Of a DNA stretch of 64,000 bases, positions 8,263-18,263 are shown piece after piece. Source of the DNA: Paenibacillus jilunlii (lineage in GTDB: Bacteria > Bacillota > Bacilli > Paenibacillales > Paenibacillaceae). The notes below the pieces were generated by a model that worked only from the letters and a program-made list of their open reading frames with translations, ran no database searches and had not been told where the DNA came from. Each line of letters begins with the position of its first letter. Within the stretch, counting starts at the first letter, position 1. The stretch spans positions 264,346-328,345 of the forward strand of contig NZ_FNGM01000002.1 of assembly GCF_900102965.1 (NCBI RefSeq), given 5' to 3'. The translations under genes were made by a program, and so were the position numbers.

Positions 8263-10098
8263 ATGATGAGCAAGAGCAAGAAGCGGGTGCTGATCGGCAG
8301 CCCGATTCACCAGAAGCCGCACATTCTGCAGGAGTTCCTGGACTCCCTGCTGCGCTTGCGGCGCGAGGGTCTGGAACTGAATTTCTATCTGATCGATGAC
8401 AACGACGAGGAGGAATCCAGCCGCCTGCTCGATACCTTCGCAGCCAGCAGAAATGAAGTTTTCCTCCAATCCTCCGGGCTCCATGATGCCTATATCCGCA
8501 ACGATACCACCCATTTCTGGAATTCGAACCTGGTCTGGAAGGTCGCAGGCTTCAAAAATCTGATGATCCGGCGGGCCGAAGCCTTCAGCTACGATTATCT
8601 GTTCCTGATCGATTCCGATCTGATCCTGCATCCGGACACCCTCCTGCATCTGATCGGAACCGGCAGGGATATTATTTCCGAGGTGTTCTGGACACAGTGG
8701 CAACCGGGAACTATCCTGCAGCCTCAGGTCTGGATGCATGATGAATACAATCAATGGGAAGCAGAACCGGGCGAACAGCTCAGCCGGGAAGAGATCAACC
8801 GCAGATTCCATGCATTCCTGGCCAAACTGCAGGTACCGGGCATTTATGAGGTCGGCGGTCTGGGCGCCTGCACTCTGATCAGCAGCCGGGCCATTGCTTC
8901 AGGCGCAAGCTATGACAGAATCCGCAATATCTCTTACTGGGGCGAAGACCGCCACTTCTGCATCCGCGCTGCCGCCCTGGGCATCCCGCTCTATGTGGAT
9001 ACCCACTATCCCGCGCTCCACCTGTACAGGGACAGCGACCTCGACAAGGTGCCGGATTTCATCAGGCTCACGACGGTGGTCGAGCCGGATGACCCGTCCA
9101 GGAAGGCCGCAATCCATGAGAGGACGGCCGAAGACGTCCAGGGATCTAAGGCCGGATCAGCGGACAAGGCGGATGCACCGGGGAGAACGGAAGCCAATAC
9201 AGTGACAGTGACAGCGGCAGACGCGGAGGAAGAGCAAGCGGCACCATCCGCCGCCGAGGACGGGACCCGGCCTTGGACGGAAGCTGCGGCCCGGCAGCGC
9301 CTGAGCAAGGACCCGCTGCAGCAAGAGGAGACAGGCGGCCAAAAAGCCGGCCGGGCGGCGGCTGAATTTGCCGCAGCTTCGACAGAGCGGGGCACTTCCC
9401 CCCGGCCGAAGCTGACCTTAACCATGGTGGTCAAAAATGAAGGCCAGCGCTTCCTGCGGCAGGTTCTGCAGGTGCACCGCAAGTACATCGACGAGGCCGT
9501 TATCATTGACGATGGCAGCACCGATGACACGGCTGAGATCTGCCGGGAGGTTCTGCAGGGTATTCCGCTGCACCTTGTGCGCAACAGCGTCTCCAAGTTC
9601 AGCAATGAATCCGAGCTGCGCAAGCAGCAGTGGGAGGAGGTCGTGAAGAGCGATCCTGAATGGATTCTCTGTCTGGATGCGGATGAGATTTTTGAAGACA
9701 GGTTCGCCAGTGATATCGACAGCCTGCTCCGTGAAGAGAGCTGCGACCTGTTCTGCTTCCGGCTGTACGATTTCTGGGACGACCGGCATTACCGTGAAGA
9801 TGAATACTGGCGCTCCCATCTGCGGTACCGCCCCTTTCTGCTCCGCTACCGAAAAGATTTCAATTTTGAGTGGAATGATCTTCCGCAGCATTGCGGGCGG
9901 CTGCCGGAGAATATTTTTGAGCTCCCCCATCTGTTAAGCAATCTGCGGCTGAAGCATCTGGGCTGGTCCAAGGCGGAATACCGGCTGGACAAATATCTGC
10001 GCTATATGCTGCTTGATCCCGATGGGCAATACGGCTGGAAAGAGCAATACAGGTCCATTCTGGATCCGCATCCAAATTTGGTTCCTTGGACAGAGTGA
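8263..10098 (+). CDS. Two-domain glycosyltransferase (GT2 type, GT-A fold)
   Basis: This 611-residue protein has two sugar-transferase-like halves. Residues 1-280 form a GT-A-like domain with an early YLIDDNDEEE strand end and a DSDLILHPD metal-site motif. Residues about 385-610 form a classical GT2 domain: TMVVKNEG, then IIDDGSTDDT (nucleotide binding), then LDADEIFED (DxD metal motif). Between them lies a roughly 100-residue low-complexity linker rich in Ala, Glu, Thr and Arg. No membrane segment is seen, so it acts in the cytoplasm, perhaps on surface glycans, glycoproteins or spore glycans. The acceptor and sugar are unknown. The second ATG (8266) is equally possible as start. Confidence 0.8.
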   Translation: MMSKSKKRVLIGSPIHQKPHILQEFLDSLLRLRREGLELNFYLIDDNDEEESSRLLDTFAASRNEVFLQSSGLHDAYIRNDTTHFWNSNLVWKVAGFKNLMIRRAEAFSYDYLFLIDSDLILHPDTLLHLIGTGRDIISEVFWTQWQPGTILQPQVWMHDEYNQWEAEPGEQLSREEINRRFHAFLAKLQVPGIYEVGGLGACTLISSRAIASGASYDRIRNISYWGEDRHFCIRAAALGIPLYVDTHYPALHLYRDSDLDKVPDFIRLTTVVEPDDPSRKAAIHERTAEDVQGSKAGSADKADAPGRTEANTVTVTAADAEEEQAAPSAAEDGTRPWTEAAARQRLSKDPLQQEETGGQKAGRAAAEFAAASTERGTSPRPKLTLTMVVKNEGQRFLRQVLQVHRKYIDEAVIIDDGSTDDTAEICREVLQGIPLHLVRNSVSKFSNESELRKQQWEEVVKSDPEWILCLDADEIFEDRFASDIDSLLREESCDLFCFRLYDFWDDRHYREDEYWRSHLRYRPFLLRYRKDFNFEWNDLPQHCGRLPENIFELPHLLSNLRLKHLGWSKAEYRLDKYLRYMLLDPDGQYGWKEQYRSILDPHPNLVPWTE

Positions 10099-10167
10099 AC
10101 GGTGGTATAATGAGCCTCATGCGGTTTGACCCTTAATCCGGCGCACATAAACTTCAGGAGGTACATT

Positions 10168-11424
10168 TTGAAAGCTGACTCGTCTCTTAATTCCGCTTCA
10201 TCCAAACGCAATTATACGCTGCAACTGCTGACCGTATTCATCGGCTTTCTGGTCTTCGGCTTTTCTGAAAATATCAAAGGTCCAGCCATCCCGCGCATCC
10301 AGAGCGATCTGCGGCTTGATGAGATGCAGCTGGGCACCCTGTTGTCCCTGAACTCCCTCGGGTATCTGCTGGCATGCACGTTTACCGCCCTGCTGATCCG
10401 CAAAATCGGCATCAAGGCGGTCAGTCTGCTCTCCTTCGGTTCCATGGCCATATCTGGTGTGTTCATCTTTCTCTCGCATAGCTATCCGGCGCTGTCAGGA
10501 TCTTTTTTCCTGATGTATATCGGCAACGGCATGCTGGAGATCGGGCTCGCCGTGCTCGGGGCAAGAATCTTTGTAAAAAATACGGGAACCATGATGAACC
10601 TGTCGCACTTCTTCTACGGCCTAAGTTCGACAGTCGCCCCGCTGATCTCCTCCGGGCTGATGACGGTGACTTTGTTCGGCCATATGCTGGATTGGCGGGG
10701 AGTCTATCTGCTGATTCTCATGCTGTCGGTGATTCCGATGATTCCAGCTGTTCTGGGCAAATTCCCCGGTGATGCCACACTTACAGAAGACCGGATTCCG
10801 CTCTCCGCCATTTCCCGTGATCCGGTTATCTGGCTGCTGGTAGCCGTTCTCTCGTTCGGCGTTATTTCGGAGCTGGCCGTGGGCGGCTGGCTGGTTAATT
10901 TTCTGGAAAAAGCCTACGGCTGGCCGTCTTCATCCGCTGCGGGCATGCTGTCCGCCTTCTTCCTCTGCTTCACACTGGCCCGGCTTGTGCTGGGTCCTGT
11001 GACCGACAAAATCGGCTTCGCCCTGTCCCTGATTTTGTTCTCTGCCTTCTCGGGTATCTGCACATTCGCCGCCATTCTCTGGGGCGAATCGGGTGCGATC
11101 CTGTTCGCCATCGCCGGTGTCGGCATCGCACCCATCTACCCGACCATTATGGCACTGATCGCCGACCGCTACCGCCAGGGCAGCGATACGGCCATCACCT
11201 TCATCGTCACTCTGATGGGTGTGGCCAGCGTCCTCGGCAATTACTTCATCGGTGCGATCACCGAGGGGATCAAGCAGCTGTTCTCCGGGGGGCAGGAGGA
11301 TGGCACCGGGCTGCTGCGCGGACTGCAGGCCGGCTACGGCTTCATCGGACTGTGCGCGCTGCTGTGCTCGGTTTCGGCATATTGGCTATACCGCCATTTA
11401 AAGGTCAGAGGGCAGTTGATGTAG
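10168..11424 (+). CDS. MFS transporter
   Basis: This 418-residue integral membrane protein has about 12 hydrophobic segments in two bundles and a central loop near residue 205. The start is a TTG at 10168 with AGGAGG six bases upstream; the longer frame from 10126 lacks a ribosome site. The first helix pair carries RIQSDLRLDEMQLGTLLSLNSLGYLLAC, which resembles the fucose-permease/FucP-like branch of the major facilitator superfamily. It follows the glycosyltransferase by 69 bases and is followed by a strong terminator. The substrate is unknown. Confidence 0.85.
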   Translation: MKADSSLNSASSKRNYTLQLLTVFIGFLVFGFSENIKGPAIPRIQSDLRLDEMQLGTLLSLNSLGYLLACTFTALLIRKIGIKAVSLLSFGSMAISGVFIFLSHSYPALSGSFFLMYIGNGMLEIGLAVLGARIFVKNTGTMMNLSHFFYGLSSTVAPLISSGLMTVTLFGHMLDWRGVYLLILMLSVIPMIPAVLGKFPGDATLTEDRIPLSAISRDPVIWLLVAVLSFGVISELAVGGWLVNFLEKAYGWPSSSAAGMLSAFFLCFTLARLVLGPVTDKIGFALSLILFSAFSGICTFAAILWGESGAILFAIAGVGIAPIYPTIMALIADRYRQGSDTAITFIVTLMGVASVLGNYFIGAITEGIKQLFSGGQEDGTGLLRGLQAGYGFIGLCALLCSVSAYWLYRHLKVRGQLM

Positions 11425-11480
11425 GGCAGCGTATAACACAAGCTGCACTGGGCGGGAAGGAACTGGTTTTCCGCAAGCAG

Positions 11481-11515
11481 AAACGTACCGTCTTATAAAA
11501 GGACGGTACGTTTTT
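11481..11515 (+). terminator. Intrinsic terminator after the MFS gene
   Basis: A perfect 12-bp stem (AAACGTACCGTC and its complement GACGGTACGTTT) encloses a nine-base AT loop, and the last T-run extends to five T. A diverged copy of this stem and of the sequence after it recurs near 30.8 kb, so the terminator is also the left edge of a dispersed repeat. Confidence 0.85.
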
Positions 11516-12010
11516 GCGAGAAATATAAGGATGATTTGTGGCGTGAAACATATAAATCCAGGCGTAATATTAACAAGCGTCCCCGCCTTTACGGCTTGCG
11601 GACGTTTGTTTCCGTTGGTTTCTGCTTCCCCCGGATAACGGGGAAAACAAGCAGAAACGGCTACGCCGTCCTTATTAGGACGGTACCCGTAGTTTAGCGT
11701 TGCCTGGAGAACCCTTTACGAGTCCTTCGGCCATTACAAGTGGAAAAAAGGTACACTAATTTGCCCCAGCACCCTATTCTCCGCAGGTGAAGTGGAAAAA
11801 GGTACACTAATTCAGCTCATTTTGCCCCTGCCGAGGGAATAGGGCCTAGTTAAGTTTCCTTTTTCCACTTAAATTCCACAATTGTTGGTTTTGGGAAGAA
11901 ATAAGTTCCCTTTTTCCAACTAGCACTGCTCAGCTACTTCTTCGCAAGCGCTATTTGGAAAAAGGATCAAAAGGGCTATCAAATTCGACTGATTTCCAAC
12001 CGTTTCGTCA
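11516..12010. repeat. Dispersed intergenic repeat, copy 1
   Basis: This stretch holds no gene. It shares with 30790-31190 the words ATATAAGGATGATTTGTGGCG, TTTAGCGTTGCCTGGAG, AAAAGGnnnACTAATTCAGC and AATAAGTTCCCTTTTTCCAAC in the same order. A clean hairpin lies inside it: AGTGGAAAAAGG at 11791-11802 and its exact complement at 11858-11869. Copy 1 has extra sequence at about 11555-11660 with its own hairpin-rich composition. After 12010 there is a direct duplication of CTTCCTTTGCGAACAT near 12113-12146. Confidence 0.7.
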
Positions 12011-12222
12011 AGGCCAACGCCTGTTCAGGTGCAAAGTTTTCATACGTCTTTCCGAAGCCTGCACGTGACGTCATCCGGCGGGCGGCTCCGTGAACAGAAA
12101 CAGGCTGCAGCTTCCTTTGCGAACATTTCTTCCTTTGCGAACATATTCGTGTGTTTTTTGTCCATCTGCGGCCCTACCACATTTTCCCTATAGGAAGTGC
12201 ATGAAACTAGAATCATATCCGG

Positions 12223-13008
12223 TCAAGGTACTAGCTCTTGTGCGGATTTAGCGCCCAGACCGCGCAACCACTGTGCCAAATCAGCAGCATTACTGCGCAT
12301 AGCAGCGTCCAGGGGGGTGAGGCGATCCCACACCGCAATCCAGTTCAGCTCAGCCTTTCGATCAAGCAGGTATTTGGCGGCGTGTCGCTGCCCGCCGTGG
12401 CAAGCACACCAGAAAGCGACGGTCACTTCGTCCGGAGGTGAAGGATGTCCCGCTCCCCAAGGGTATCGCTGTGAAAGCGATTCTCCGGCGAAGTGCGCCT
12501 CCATAGCGTCAAGCAGACCCAGCGCGGCCGCATGCCAAAGAGCGAACTTGGCCCCGCGCTCAATCAACCTGTGCGCCGCCCGCCATTGTGCGAACGCCAC
12601 TGCGTCATCCAGTGGCGTTCCACCGGCGATGACAGCGCCGGGAGCCTCGATGTCGGCACCGGAATCGAGAAGCATGTCAAGCACTTCGATGTCATCGCAG
12701 CTCGCAGCCCAATGAAGCGGCGTCTCGCTGTGCGGTCCGGTAAATCGGGCGTTCACGTCGGCACCGGCCTCTATCAGCGCGGCAGCTATCGCAACATTGT
12801 TTGGGAAATGGCCGGGCCAATCGGTGACTACATGCAACAGAGTACGCGACTCCCCCCTGCTGTTGTACTCGTCGTCTATTCCGGTAATTCTTGACGTAAC
12901 CAGCCCGGAACTCCCGGCAAGCAGCCGCCTTAACGATGGGACATCGCCAGTACGAATCGCTTTAATCACGGAAACTACCAGCGGGTTGTCTTTTGATACA
13001 AAGGGCAT
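12223..13008 (-). CDS. Ankyrin-repeat protein
   Basis: This 261-residue protein has four to five ankyrin-type helical repeats. The clearest are TLLHVVTDWPGHFPNNVAIA...LIEAGADVNARF, TPLHWAASCDDIEVLDMLLDSGADIEAP and TPLDDAVAFAQWRAAHRLIERGAKF. Such repeats mediate protein-protein binding, and no catalytic domain is seen. There is no signal peptide. The start chosen is the ATG at 13008 (GGGGAG upstream). An ATG at 13026 with GGAGG ten bases upstream is also possible. The gene ends beside the dispersed repeat region and is transcribed alone. The partner is unknown. Confidence 0.8.
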   Translation of the reverse strand: MPFVSKDNPLVVSVIKAIRTGDVPSLRRLLAGSSGLVTSRITGIDDEYNSRGESRTLLHVVTDWPGHFPNNVAIAAALIEAGADVNARFTGPHSETPLHWAASCDDIEVLDMLLDSGADIEAPGAVIAGGTPLDDAVAFAQWRAAHRLIERGAKFALWHAAALGLLDAMEAHFAGESLSQRYPWGAGHPSPPDEVTVAFWCACHGGQRHAAKYLLDRKAELNWIAVWDRLTPLDAAMRSNAADLAQWLRGLGAKSAQELVP

Positions 13009-13106
13009 ATCTTTCTCCCCGCACATAAGATAAGAACCTCCGTTCCTGCTCTCTCGCAACCGCCAAACCTAGTCCTGCCCGAAGCCTGCTATATATTCGA
13101 CATTTT

Positions 13107-13148
13107 TTATTGTGATTTTACCGAATGCCAGCGGAGGTTGATGAGCAT
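13107..13148 (-). CDS. Possible 13-residue leader ORF upstream of the ankyrin gene
   Basis: GAGGAG lies eight bases upstream of an ATG that opens a 13-residue frame (MLINLRWHSVKSQ). A promoter-like TTGAAG, 18 bases, TATAGT (13178-13207) lies just upstream. The ORF is short and could be chance. It is listed because ribosome site, start and promoter are in order. Confidence 0.3.
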   Translation of the reverse strand: MLINLRWHSVKSQ

Positions 13149-13177
13149 AACACACACTCCTCGTATAACATGACTAT

Positions 13178-13207
13178 ACTATAAGCTTTTTTGTCCGATG
13201 CCTTCAA
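13178..13207 (-). promoter_or_regulatory. Candidate promoter for the ankyrin gene
   Basis: On the minus strand TTGAAG (13202-13207) and TATAGT (13178-13183) are 18 bases apart. A second overlapping TATAGT lies at 13173-13178. It lies about 170 bases upstream of the ankyrin start, in a 362-base gap after clpB that otherwise shows nothing clear. Confidence 0.4.
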
Positions 13208-13370
13208 TTTTACTTTCTTCTACACGATATCCGGTTTACTGGCTGGAATTCTGGAATGTTCTGACTGCCTCAAATTTCACTTCAACTCATCATTCAAGCC
13301 TGTTTCATTGTGTAAAAGTGTCAGCTATCGGCTTTGTACCCATTCAGAATCCGGCACACATCCCCTTCAA

Positions 13371-16013
13371 TCAGATAGAGTTCAGCGCCTCAGCCGGCTT
13401 CGGGTGGGTAATCGTTACGGAGAGTTCTCCTCCGGCTTCGTTGACCTCCATTACGGAGCCTTCTTCTGCCTCACCGGCGATCAGCGCACGCGCCACACGG
13501 GTCTCCAGGCTGCGCTGGATGAACCGTTTCAGCGGTCTTGCGCCGTATACCGGATCGAAGCCTTCCCTGGCGATAAAACGTACGGCTGATTCGCTAAGCG
13601 CAAGGCCAACGCCGCGGTCAGCCAGACGCAGACGGAGTCCATCCACCAATTTAACAACAATCTGTTCAATCTCATCCAGTTGGAGCGGCTTGAACATCAC
13701 AATGTCGTCCACACGGTTCAAAAACTCCGGCCGGAAATGGCTGCTCAGCTCCTTCATGACCCGGTCCTTGACCGCATTCGTAAGCTCCCCGTTGTCATCG
13801 GTACCCTGAATAAGATGCGGCGAGCCGATGTTTGAGGTCATGATGATAATCGTATTCTTGAAGTCTACCATCCGGCCCTGTGAATCGGTCAGCCGTCCGT
13901 CATCCAGCAGCTGCAGGAGGATGTTGAACACATCAGGATGGGCTTTTTCCACCTCGTCCAGCAGCACCACGGTATATGGCTGGCGGCGTACCGCTTCGGT
14001 GAGCTGGCCGCCTTCCTCATACCCTACATACCCCGGAGGCGCACCGACAAGGCGGGAAACGCTGTGCTTCTCCATATACTCCGACATATCAATGCGGATC
14101 ATGCCGTCTTCGCGGTCAAAAAGCGATACCGCCAACGCTTTCGCCAGCTCCGTCTTCCCGACACCGGTCGGCCCCAGGAACAGGAATGAGCCAATTGGCC
14201 GGTTCGGGTCTTTGATGCCCGCTCTGGCCCGGAGCACAGCATCGGCTACCAGCCGGACGGCCTCCTCCTGCCCGACTACCCGCTCATGCAGCGTATCCTC
14301 CAGCCGCAGGAGCTTATCCCGCTCGCCTTCCACGAGTCTGCTTACAGGAACCCCAGTCCAACGGGATACAATATCAGCGATTTCCTCTTCGGTCACAGCT
14401 TCACGCAGCAGCCGGCTCTCCTGATCCTGCGACGCCGCCTCCTCCGCTGCCTTGAGCTGCCGCTCCAGGTCGGGGATAATGCCGTAGCTCAGCTCGGCAG
14501 ATTTATTAAGATCGTAAACCTCCTGGGCATCCACCAGGTCCTTGCGGGCCTGTTCCAGTTTCTTCTTCAGCTCACGCAAACCCTGAATGGCTGACTTTTC
14601 CTTCTCCCAACGCGCCGTCATTTCCAGATGTTTTTCCTTGAGATCCGCCAGCTCACGCTGCAGGGTTTCCAGGCGGCGCTTGCTGGCATCGTCGGTTTCT
14701 TTTTTGAGCGCAGCCTCTTCGATCTCCATCTGCATCAGGCGGCGGGTCACTTCATCCATCTCGCCCGGCATGGAATCAATCTCCGTACGGATCATCGCAC
14801 AGGCTTCATCGACCAGGTCAATCGCCTTGTCCGGTAAAAAACGGTCCGTAATATACCGGTTCGACAATACACCGGCGGCCACGAGCGCGCTGTCATGGAT
14901 TTTCACCCCGTGATGGACCTCGAAACGTTCCTTTAATCCGCGCAAAATCGAGATCGTATCCTCCACATCCGGCTCGCTGACCAGCACCTGCTGGAAGCGG
15001 CGTTCCAGCGCCGGGTCCTTCTCAATATATTTGCGGTATTCATCCAGCGTCGTCGCACCGATACAGTGCAGCTCACCGCGCGCCAGCATGGGCTTCAGCA
15101 TATTGCCTGCGTCCATCGCGCCTTCCGTTTTGCCCGCGCCGACAATCGTATGCAGTTCATCGATGAAGAGAATGATCCGTCCGTCGCTTTCACGGATTTC
15201 CTTCAGCACTGCCTGCAGCCGTTCCTCAAATTCCCCACGGTACTTGGCCCCGGCGATCAGCGCGCTCATATCCAGCGAAAAGATCGTCTTATCCTTTAGC
15301 CCCTCCGGCACATCCTTGCGGACTATCCGGTGGGCGAGTCCTTCAACAATCGCTGTCTTCCCTACGCCGGGCTCCCCGATCAGCACCGGGTTGTTTTTCG
15401 TTTTGCGGGAGAGAATGCGGATCACCCGGCGGATCTCTCCATCGCGCCCAATGACGGGATCAATCTTGCCCGCCCGCACCTCGGCCACCAGATCACGGCC
15501 GTATTTCTCCAGCACCTCATAGGTTGCTTCCGGCTCACGGCTGGTCACACGCTGATGCCCGCGGATCTCAGCAAGCACTTCCAGCAGCTTGTCGCGCGTC
15601 ACGCCGCGGCTGGTAAACAGCCCGCGCAGCTCCCGGTTCCCGCTGCTGGAATCGGACACCATCGCAAGCACAGCGTGCTCCACCGCCACAAATTCATCCT
15701 GCATCTGCGCGGCTTCCTTCTCTGCCTGCTCCAGCACAGCGATCAGCGACGGCGATGCATACCGCCGCATTGTCCCTGCCCCGGAGCCGCTGACGCTAGG
15801 CTTCCGCTGCAGCAGTGCCTCCGTACCCTGCAGCAGCTCGGGTACAGGAATATTCATCTTCTGCAGCAGGCGCGGCAGAAGACCCTCATGCTGCTGGAGC
15901 AGCGCCTTGAGCAGATGGAGATTGTCAATCTCCTGATGCCCGGCAGCGGCTGCCAGCGACTGCGCTGCGGCAACCGCCTCCTGCAGCTTTTGTGTTAATT
16001 TGTTGAAGTCCAT
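13371..16013 (-). CDS. clpB: ATP-dependent disaggregase ClpB
   Basis: This 880-residue Hsp100 protein pulls apart aggregated proteins together with the DnaK system. In order it shows the N-terminal Clp domain (two helical repeats, residues 1-145), the first AAA+ module with Walker [14 protein letters not shown] and ILFIDELHT, the long coiled middle domain (about 400-520) that distinguishes ClpB from ClpC/ClpA, and the second AAA+ module with [14 protein letters not shown] and [11 protein letters not shown]. The C-terminal small domain includes the [11 protein letters not shown] motif. The start chosen, ATG at 16013, has AAGGTGA at proper distance and begins [13 protein letters not shown] as in the family. 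No CtsR or CIRCE site is seen directly upstream, where the tandem repeats lie. Confidence 0.97.
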   Translation of the reverse strand: MDFNKLTQKLQEAVAAAQSLAAAAGHQEIDNLHLLKALLQQHEGLLPRLLQKMNIPVPELLQGTEALLQRKPSVSGSGAGTMRRYASPSLIAVLEQAEKEAAQMQDEFVAVEHAVLAMVSDSSSGNRELRGLFTSRGVTRDKLLEVLAEIRGHQRVTSREPEATYEVLEKYGRDLVAEVRAGKIDPVIGRDGEIRRVIRILSRKTKNNPVLIGEPGVGKTAIVEGLAHRIVRKDVPEGLKDKTIFSLDMSALIAGAKYRGEFEERLQAVLKEIRESDGRIILFIDELHTIVGAGKTEGAMDAGNMLKPMLARGELHCIGATTLDEYRKYIEKDPALERRFQQVLVSEPDVEDTISILRGLKERFEVHHGVKIHDSALVAAGVLSNRYITDRFLPDKAIDLVDEACAMIRTEIDSMPGEMDEVTRRLMQMEIEEAALKKETDDASKRRLETLQRELADLKEKHLEMTARWEKEKSAIQGLRELKKKLEQARKDLVDAQEVYDLNKSAELSYGIIPDLERQLKAAEEAASQDQESRLLREAVTEEEIADIVSRWTGVPVSRLVEGERDKLLRLEDTLHERVVGQEEAVRLVADAVLRARAGIKDPNRPIGSFLFLGPTGVGKTELAKALAVSLFDREDGMIRIDMSEYMEKHSVSRLVGAPPGYVGYEEGGQLTEAVRRQPYTVVLLDEVEKAHPDVFNILLQLLDDGRLTDSQGRMVDFKNTIIIMTSNIGSPHLIQGTDDNGELTNAVKDRVMKELSSHFRPEFLNRVDDIVMFKPLQLDEIEQIVVKLVDGLRLRLADRGVGLALSESAVRFIAREGFDPVYGARPLKRFIQRSLETRVARALIAGEAEEGSVMEVNEAGGELSVTITHPKPAEALNSI

Positions 16014-16110
16014 CTCCTTCATCACCTTTCAGTAATTTGCTTGCTCGCACGTGACTCCGGGCCGCCGCCCGCGTCGATGGCAGGACGTTTGGGGCGGCCT
16101 ATCCGCCCAA

Positions 16111-16314
16111 CAACGGCATTTCTGCCGTTGTTTCCACCAAACCCGGCTACCACGCTCCCAACAAAGGCATTTTTGCCGTTGTTTGCACCAAACTTGGCTA
16201 CCACGCGCCAAACAACGGCACTTTTGCCGTTGTTCCCACCAAAACCGACTACCACGCACCAAACAGCGGCACTTCTGCCGTTGTTTGCACCAAACCCAGC
16301 TGCAACACTTCTGC
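16111..16314. repeat. Four 51-bp tandem units with a CAACGGCA/TGCCGTTG hairpin
   Basis: Units begin at 16111, 16162, 16213 and 16264, exactly 51 bases apart. Each carries CAACGGCA, three to five bases and TGCCGTTG (small hairpin), then TTTxCACCAAAxCC and TACCACGC. A fifth diverged unit appears at 17168-17186 on the other side of the second array, and a similar hairpin word occurs alone near 62982. No start signal supports coding. Confidence 0.85.
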
Positions 16315-16343
16315 CGAAGCTCAAACAATCAATAGTCGTCCCC

Positions 16344-17150
16344 GGAGAATTCAAAGGTTTTACCTCTCATTCCCTCATACCGCCCGCCTGCGGCGGATTC
16401 AAGGGTACTTTTACCTCTCATTCCCTCATACCGCCCACCTGCGCCGAATTCAAAGGTACTTTTACCTCTCATTCTCTCATATCGCCCGCCTGCAGCGAAT
16501 TCAAAGGTACTTTTACCTTTCATTTCCTCATACCGCCCGCCTGCGGCGAATTCAAGGGTACTTTTACCTCTCATTCTCTCGTATCGCCCGCCTGCGGCGA
16601 ATTCAAAGGTACTTTTACCTTTCATTTCCTCATACCGCCCACCTGCGCCGAAATCAAGGGTACTTTTACCTCTCATTCCCTCCTATCGCCCGCCTGCGGC
16701 GAATTCAAGGGTATTTTTACCTTTCATTTCCTCATATCGCCCGCCTGCGACGAATTCAAAGGTACTTTTACCTCTCATTCCCTCCTATCGCCCGCCTGCG
16801 CCGAAATCAAGGGTATTTTTACCTCTCATTTCCTCATATCGCCCACCTGCGGCCAATTCAAAGGTACTTTTACCTCTCATTCTCTCGTATCGCCCGCCTG
16901 CGGCGAATTCAAGGGTATTTTTACCTTTCATTTCCTCATATCGCCCACCTGCGCCGAAATCAAAGGTACTTTTACCTCTCATTCCCTCGTACCGCCCGCC
17001 TGCGACGAATTCAAGGGTACTTTTACCTCTCATTTCCTCATATCGCCCACCTGCGGCCAATTCAAAGGTACTTTTACCTCTCATTCCCTCGTACCGCCCG
17101 CCTGCGCCGAATTCAAGGGTAGCTTTACCTCTTATTTCCTTAGTTCCGGT
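16344..17150. repeat. Sixteen 51-bp tandem units between clpB and the dnaJ-like gene
   Basis: Copies of GGTACTTTTACC start at 16404 and then every 51 bases through 17118 (15 units), with a shortened unit at 16356. Each unit continues with a TCATTYCCTC word, CGCCCGCCTGCG and GAATTCAA. Units differ at few positions, with alternating CCTGCGGCG, CCTGCGCCG and CCTGCGACG. Because 51 is divisible by three, long frames are open on both strands, but no ribosome site precedes them. On the minus strand each unit holds TTGAAT, 17 bases, TATGAG, weakly promoter-like. Confidence 0.9.
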
Positions 17151-17267
17151 CATCGCAGGTCGCTCGACAACGGCAGATTGCCGTTGTTTCCGCCAAGCCC
17201 CGCTTCCGTCAAGCCCCGCCGGGCTCGCCCGCCCGGCGGCCAGTGCCGCCAGCGGCCGGCACGGCGC

Positions 17268-18263
17268 TTAGCCCATCGCAGCCTTGCGCCGCGAAGCCCC
17301 CGGGCCCTTCCGCTTGGGCCCGGCCTGGAAGCTGCCAGCTTCGGCCAGCTGGCGGTACAGCTTCTTCTCCGCCTCCGTTAACCCGGCGGGAATCACAATC
17401 TCTACCGCGAACAGAATGTCTCCGTTCGCGCCATCCGGGCGCTTCAGCCCCTTGCCGGAGAGGCGCAGCGTTTGACCGCCCGCCATCCCGGCCGGGATCT
17501 TCAGCTTCACGCTGCTGCCGTCCGGCAGCGGCACCTTGGCTTCGCCGCCGAGCACGGCCTGCCAAGGCGCAATCTCCACTGTGCCGTACAGATCTCCGGC
17601 GTCCGGTTCGTAAATGTCATGCGGCAGCAGATGCAGGGAGATCAGCAGATCACCGCCTTGCACCGCCCCATTCCCGCTGCTGCCGGGAATCCGGATAACC
17701 GTCCCCTCAGCGGAACGCGGCGGAATGCTGACGTTCACATCCCTGCCGCCCACCTGAACCCGGATGCTGCCGCCTTTGTATGCTTGCTCCAGTGAAACTT
17801 CAAGCTGCGCCTGCATCGTGCTCCGGGCTTCACCGAATGGGCTGCCGGCGGCGGTGCTGCCGGAGAAGAAATCAAACCCCGCCCGGTCCGCCGCCCCCCG
17901 GCTGCCAAAAAACATTCCAAACAAATCATCATCAGGAATACTCCCGCCGAAGGAGGAGCTTCCGCCCCATCCCGCGCCAAAAGGTGAATCCCCATACGCC
18001 GACGAAGAAGCTCCGCTGCGCCGCGCCCCGCTGCTGGCTGCGCCGCCGAATCCGTAGTGAAGCTCCTGATCATAGGCTTTTCTTTTCTCATCATTGCCCA
18101 GCACTTCATATGCTTCCGCCGCTTCCTTGAACTTGGCCTCCGCCTCTGGGGCCTTATTAACATCGGGATGCCATTTCTTGGCAAGCCTCTGGTAGGCTTT
18201 TTTGATTTCCTGCTTGGAGGCCTTTTCCCCTACACCCAATGCTTCATAATAGTTTGCCGCCAA
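17268..18263 (-). CDS. DnaJ-family co-chaperone without zinc finger (CbpA type)
   Basis: This 331-residue protein has an N-terminal J-domain (residues 4-70, with the HPD motif that stimulates DnaK), then a Gly/Ser/Phe-rich linker to about residue 140, then the two beta-sandwich substrate-binding domains of DnaJ. These start near [15 protein letters not shown] and include [13 protein letters not shown]. The cysteine-rich CxxCxGxG zinc module of true DnaJ is absent, so it is of the CbpA/type II group. The start is TTG at 18263 with AAAGGAGG eight bases upstream. It would work with DnaK and the neighbouring ClpB on misfolded protein. The C-terminal end is basic ([13 protein letters not shown]). 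Confidence 0.9.
   Translation of the reverse strand: MAANYYEALGVGEKASKQEIKKAYQRLAKKWHPDVNKAPEAEAKFKEAAEAYEVLGNDEKRKAYDQELHYGFGGAASSGARRSGASSSAYGDSPFGAGWGGSSSFGGSIPDDDLFGMFFGSRGAADRAGFDFFSGSTAAGSPFGEARSTMQAQLEVSLEQAYKGGSIRVQVGGRDVNVSIPPRSAEGTVIRIPGSSGNGAVQGGDLLISLHLLPHDIYEPDAGDLYGTVEIAPWQAVLGGEAKVPLPDGSSVKLKIPAGMAGGQTLRLSGKGLKRPDGANGDILFAVEIVIPAGLTEAEKKLYRQLAEAGSFQAGPKRKGPGASRRKAAMG

Noticed and set aside
16014..16110. CtsR or CIRCE site upstream of clpB
   Set aside because: No GGTCAAA heptad pair and no TTAGCACTC inverted repeat were found there or before the dnaJ-like gene.
16111..17150. CRISPR array
   Set aside because: Units are contiguous and nearly identical, with no unique spacers between short repeats and no cas genes.
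16329..17153. Minus-strand frames of repeated RGKSTFEF-type units
   Set aside because: The frame is cut by TAG in two units, and no ribosome site or start context supports translation; it could be a decayed gene, but nothing shows this.
16041..17381. Plus-strand 446-codon open frame through both tandem arrays
   Set aside because: It is open only because 51 is divisible by three. There is no ribosome site, and it runs into the antisense of the dnaJ-like gene.
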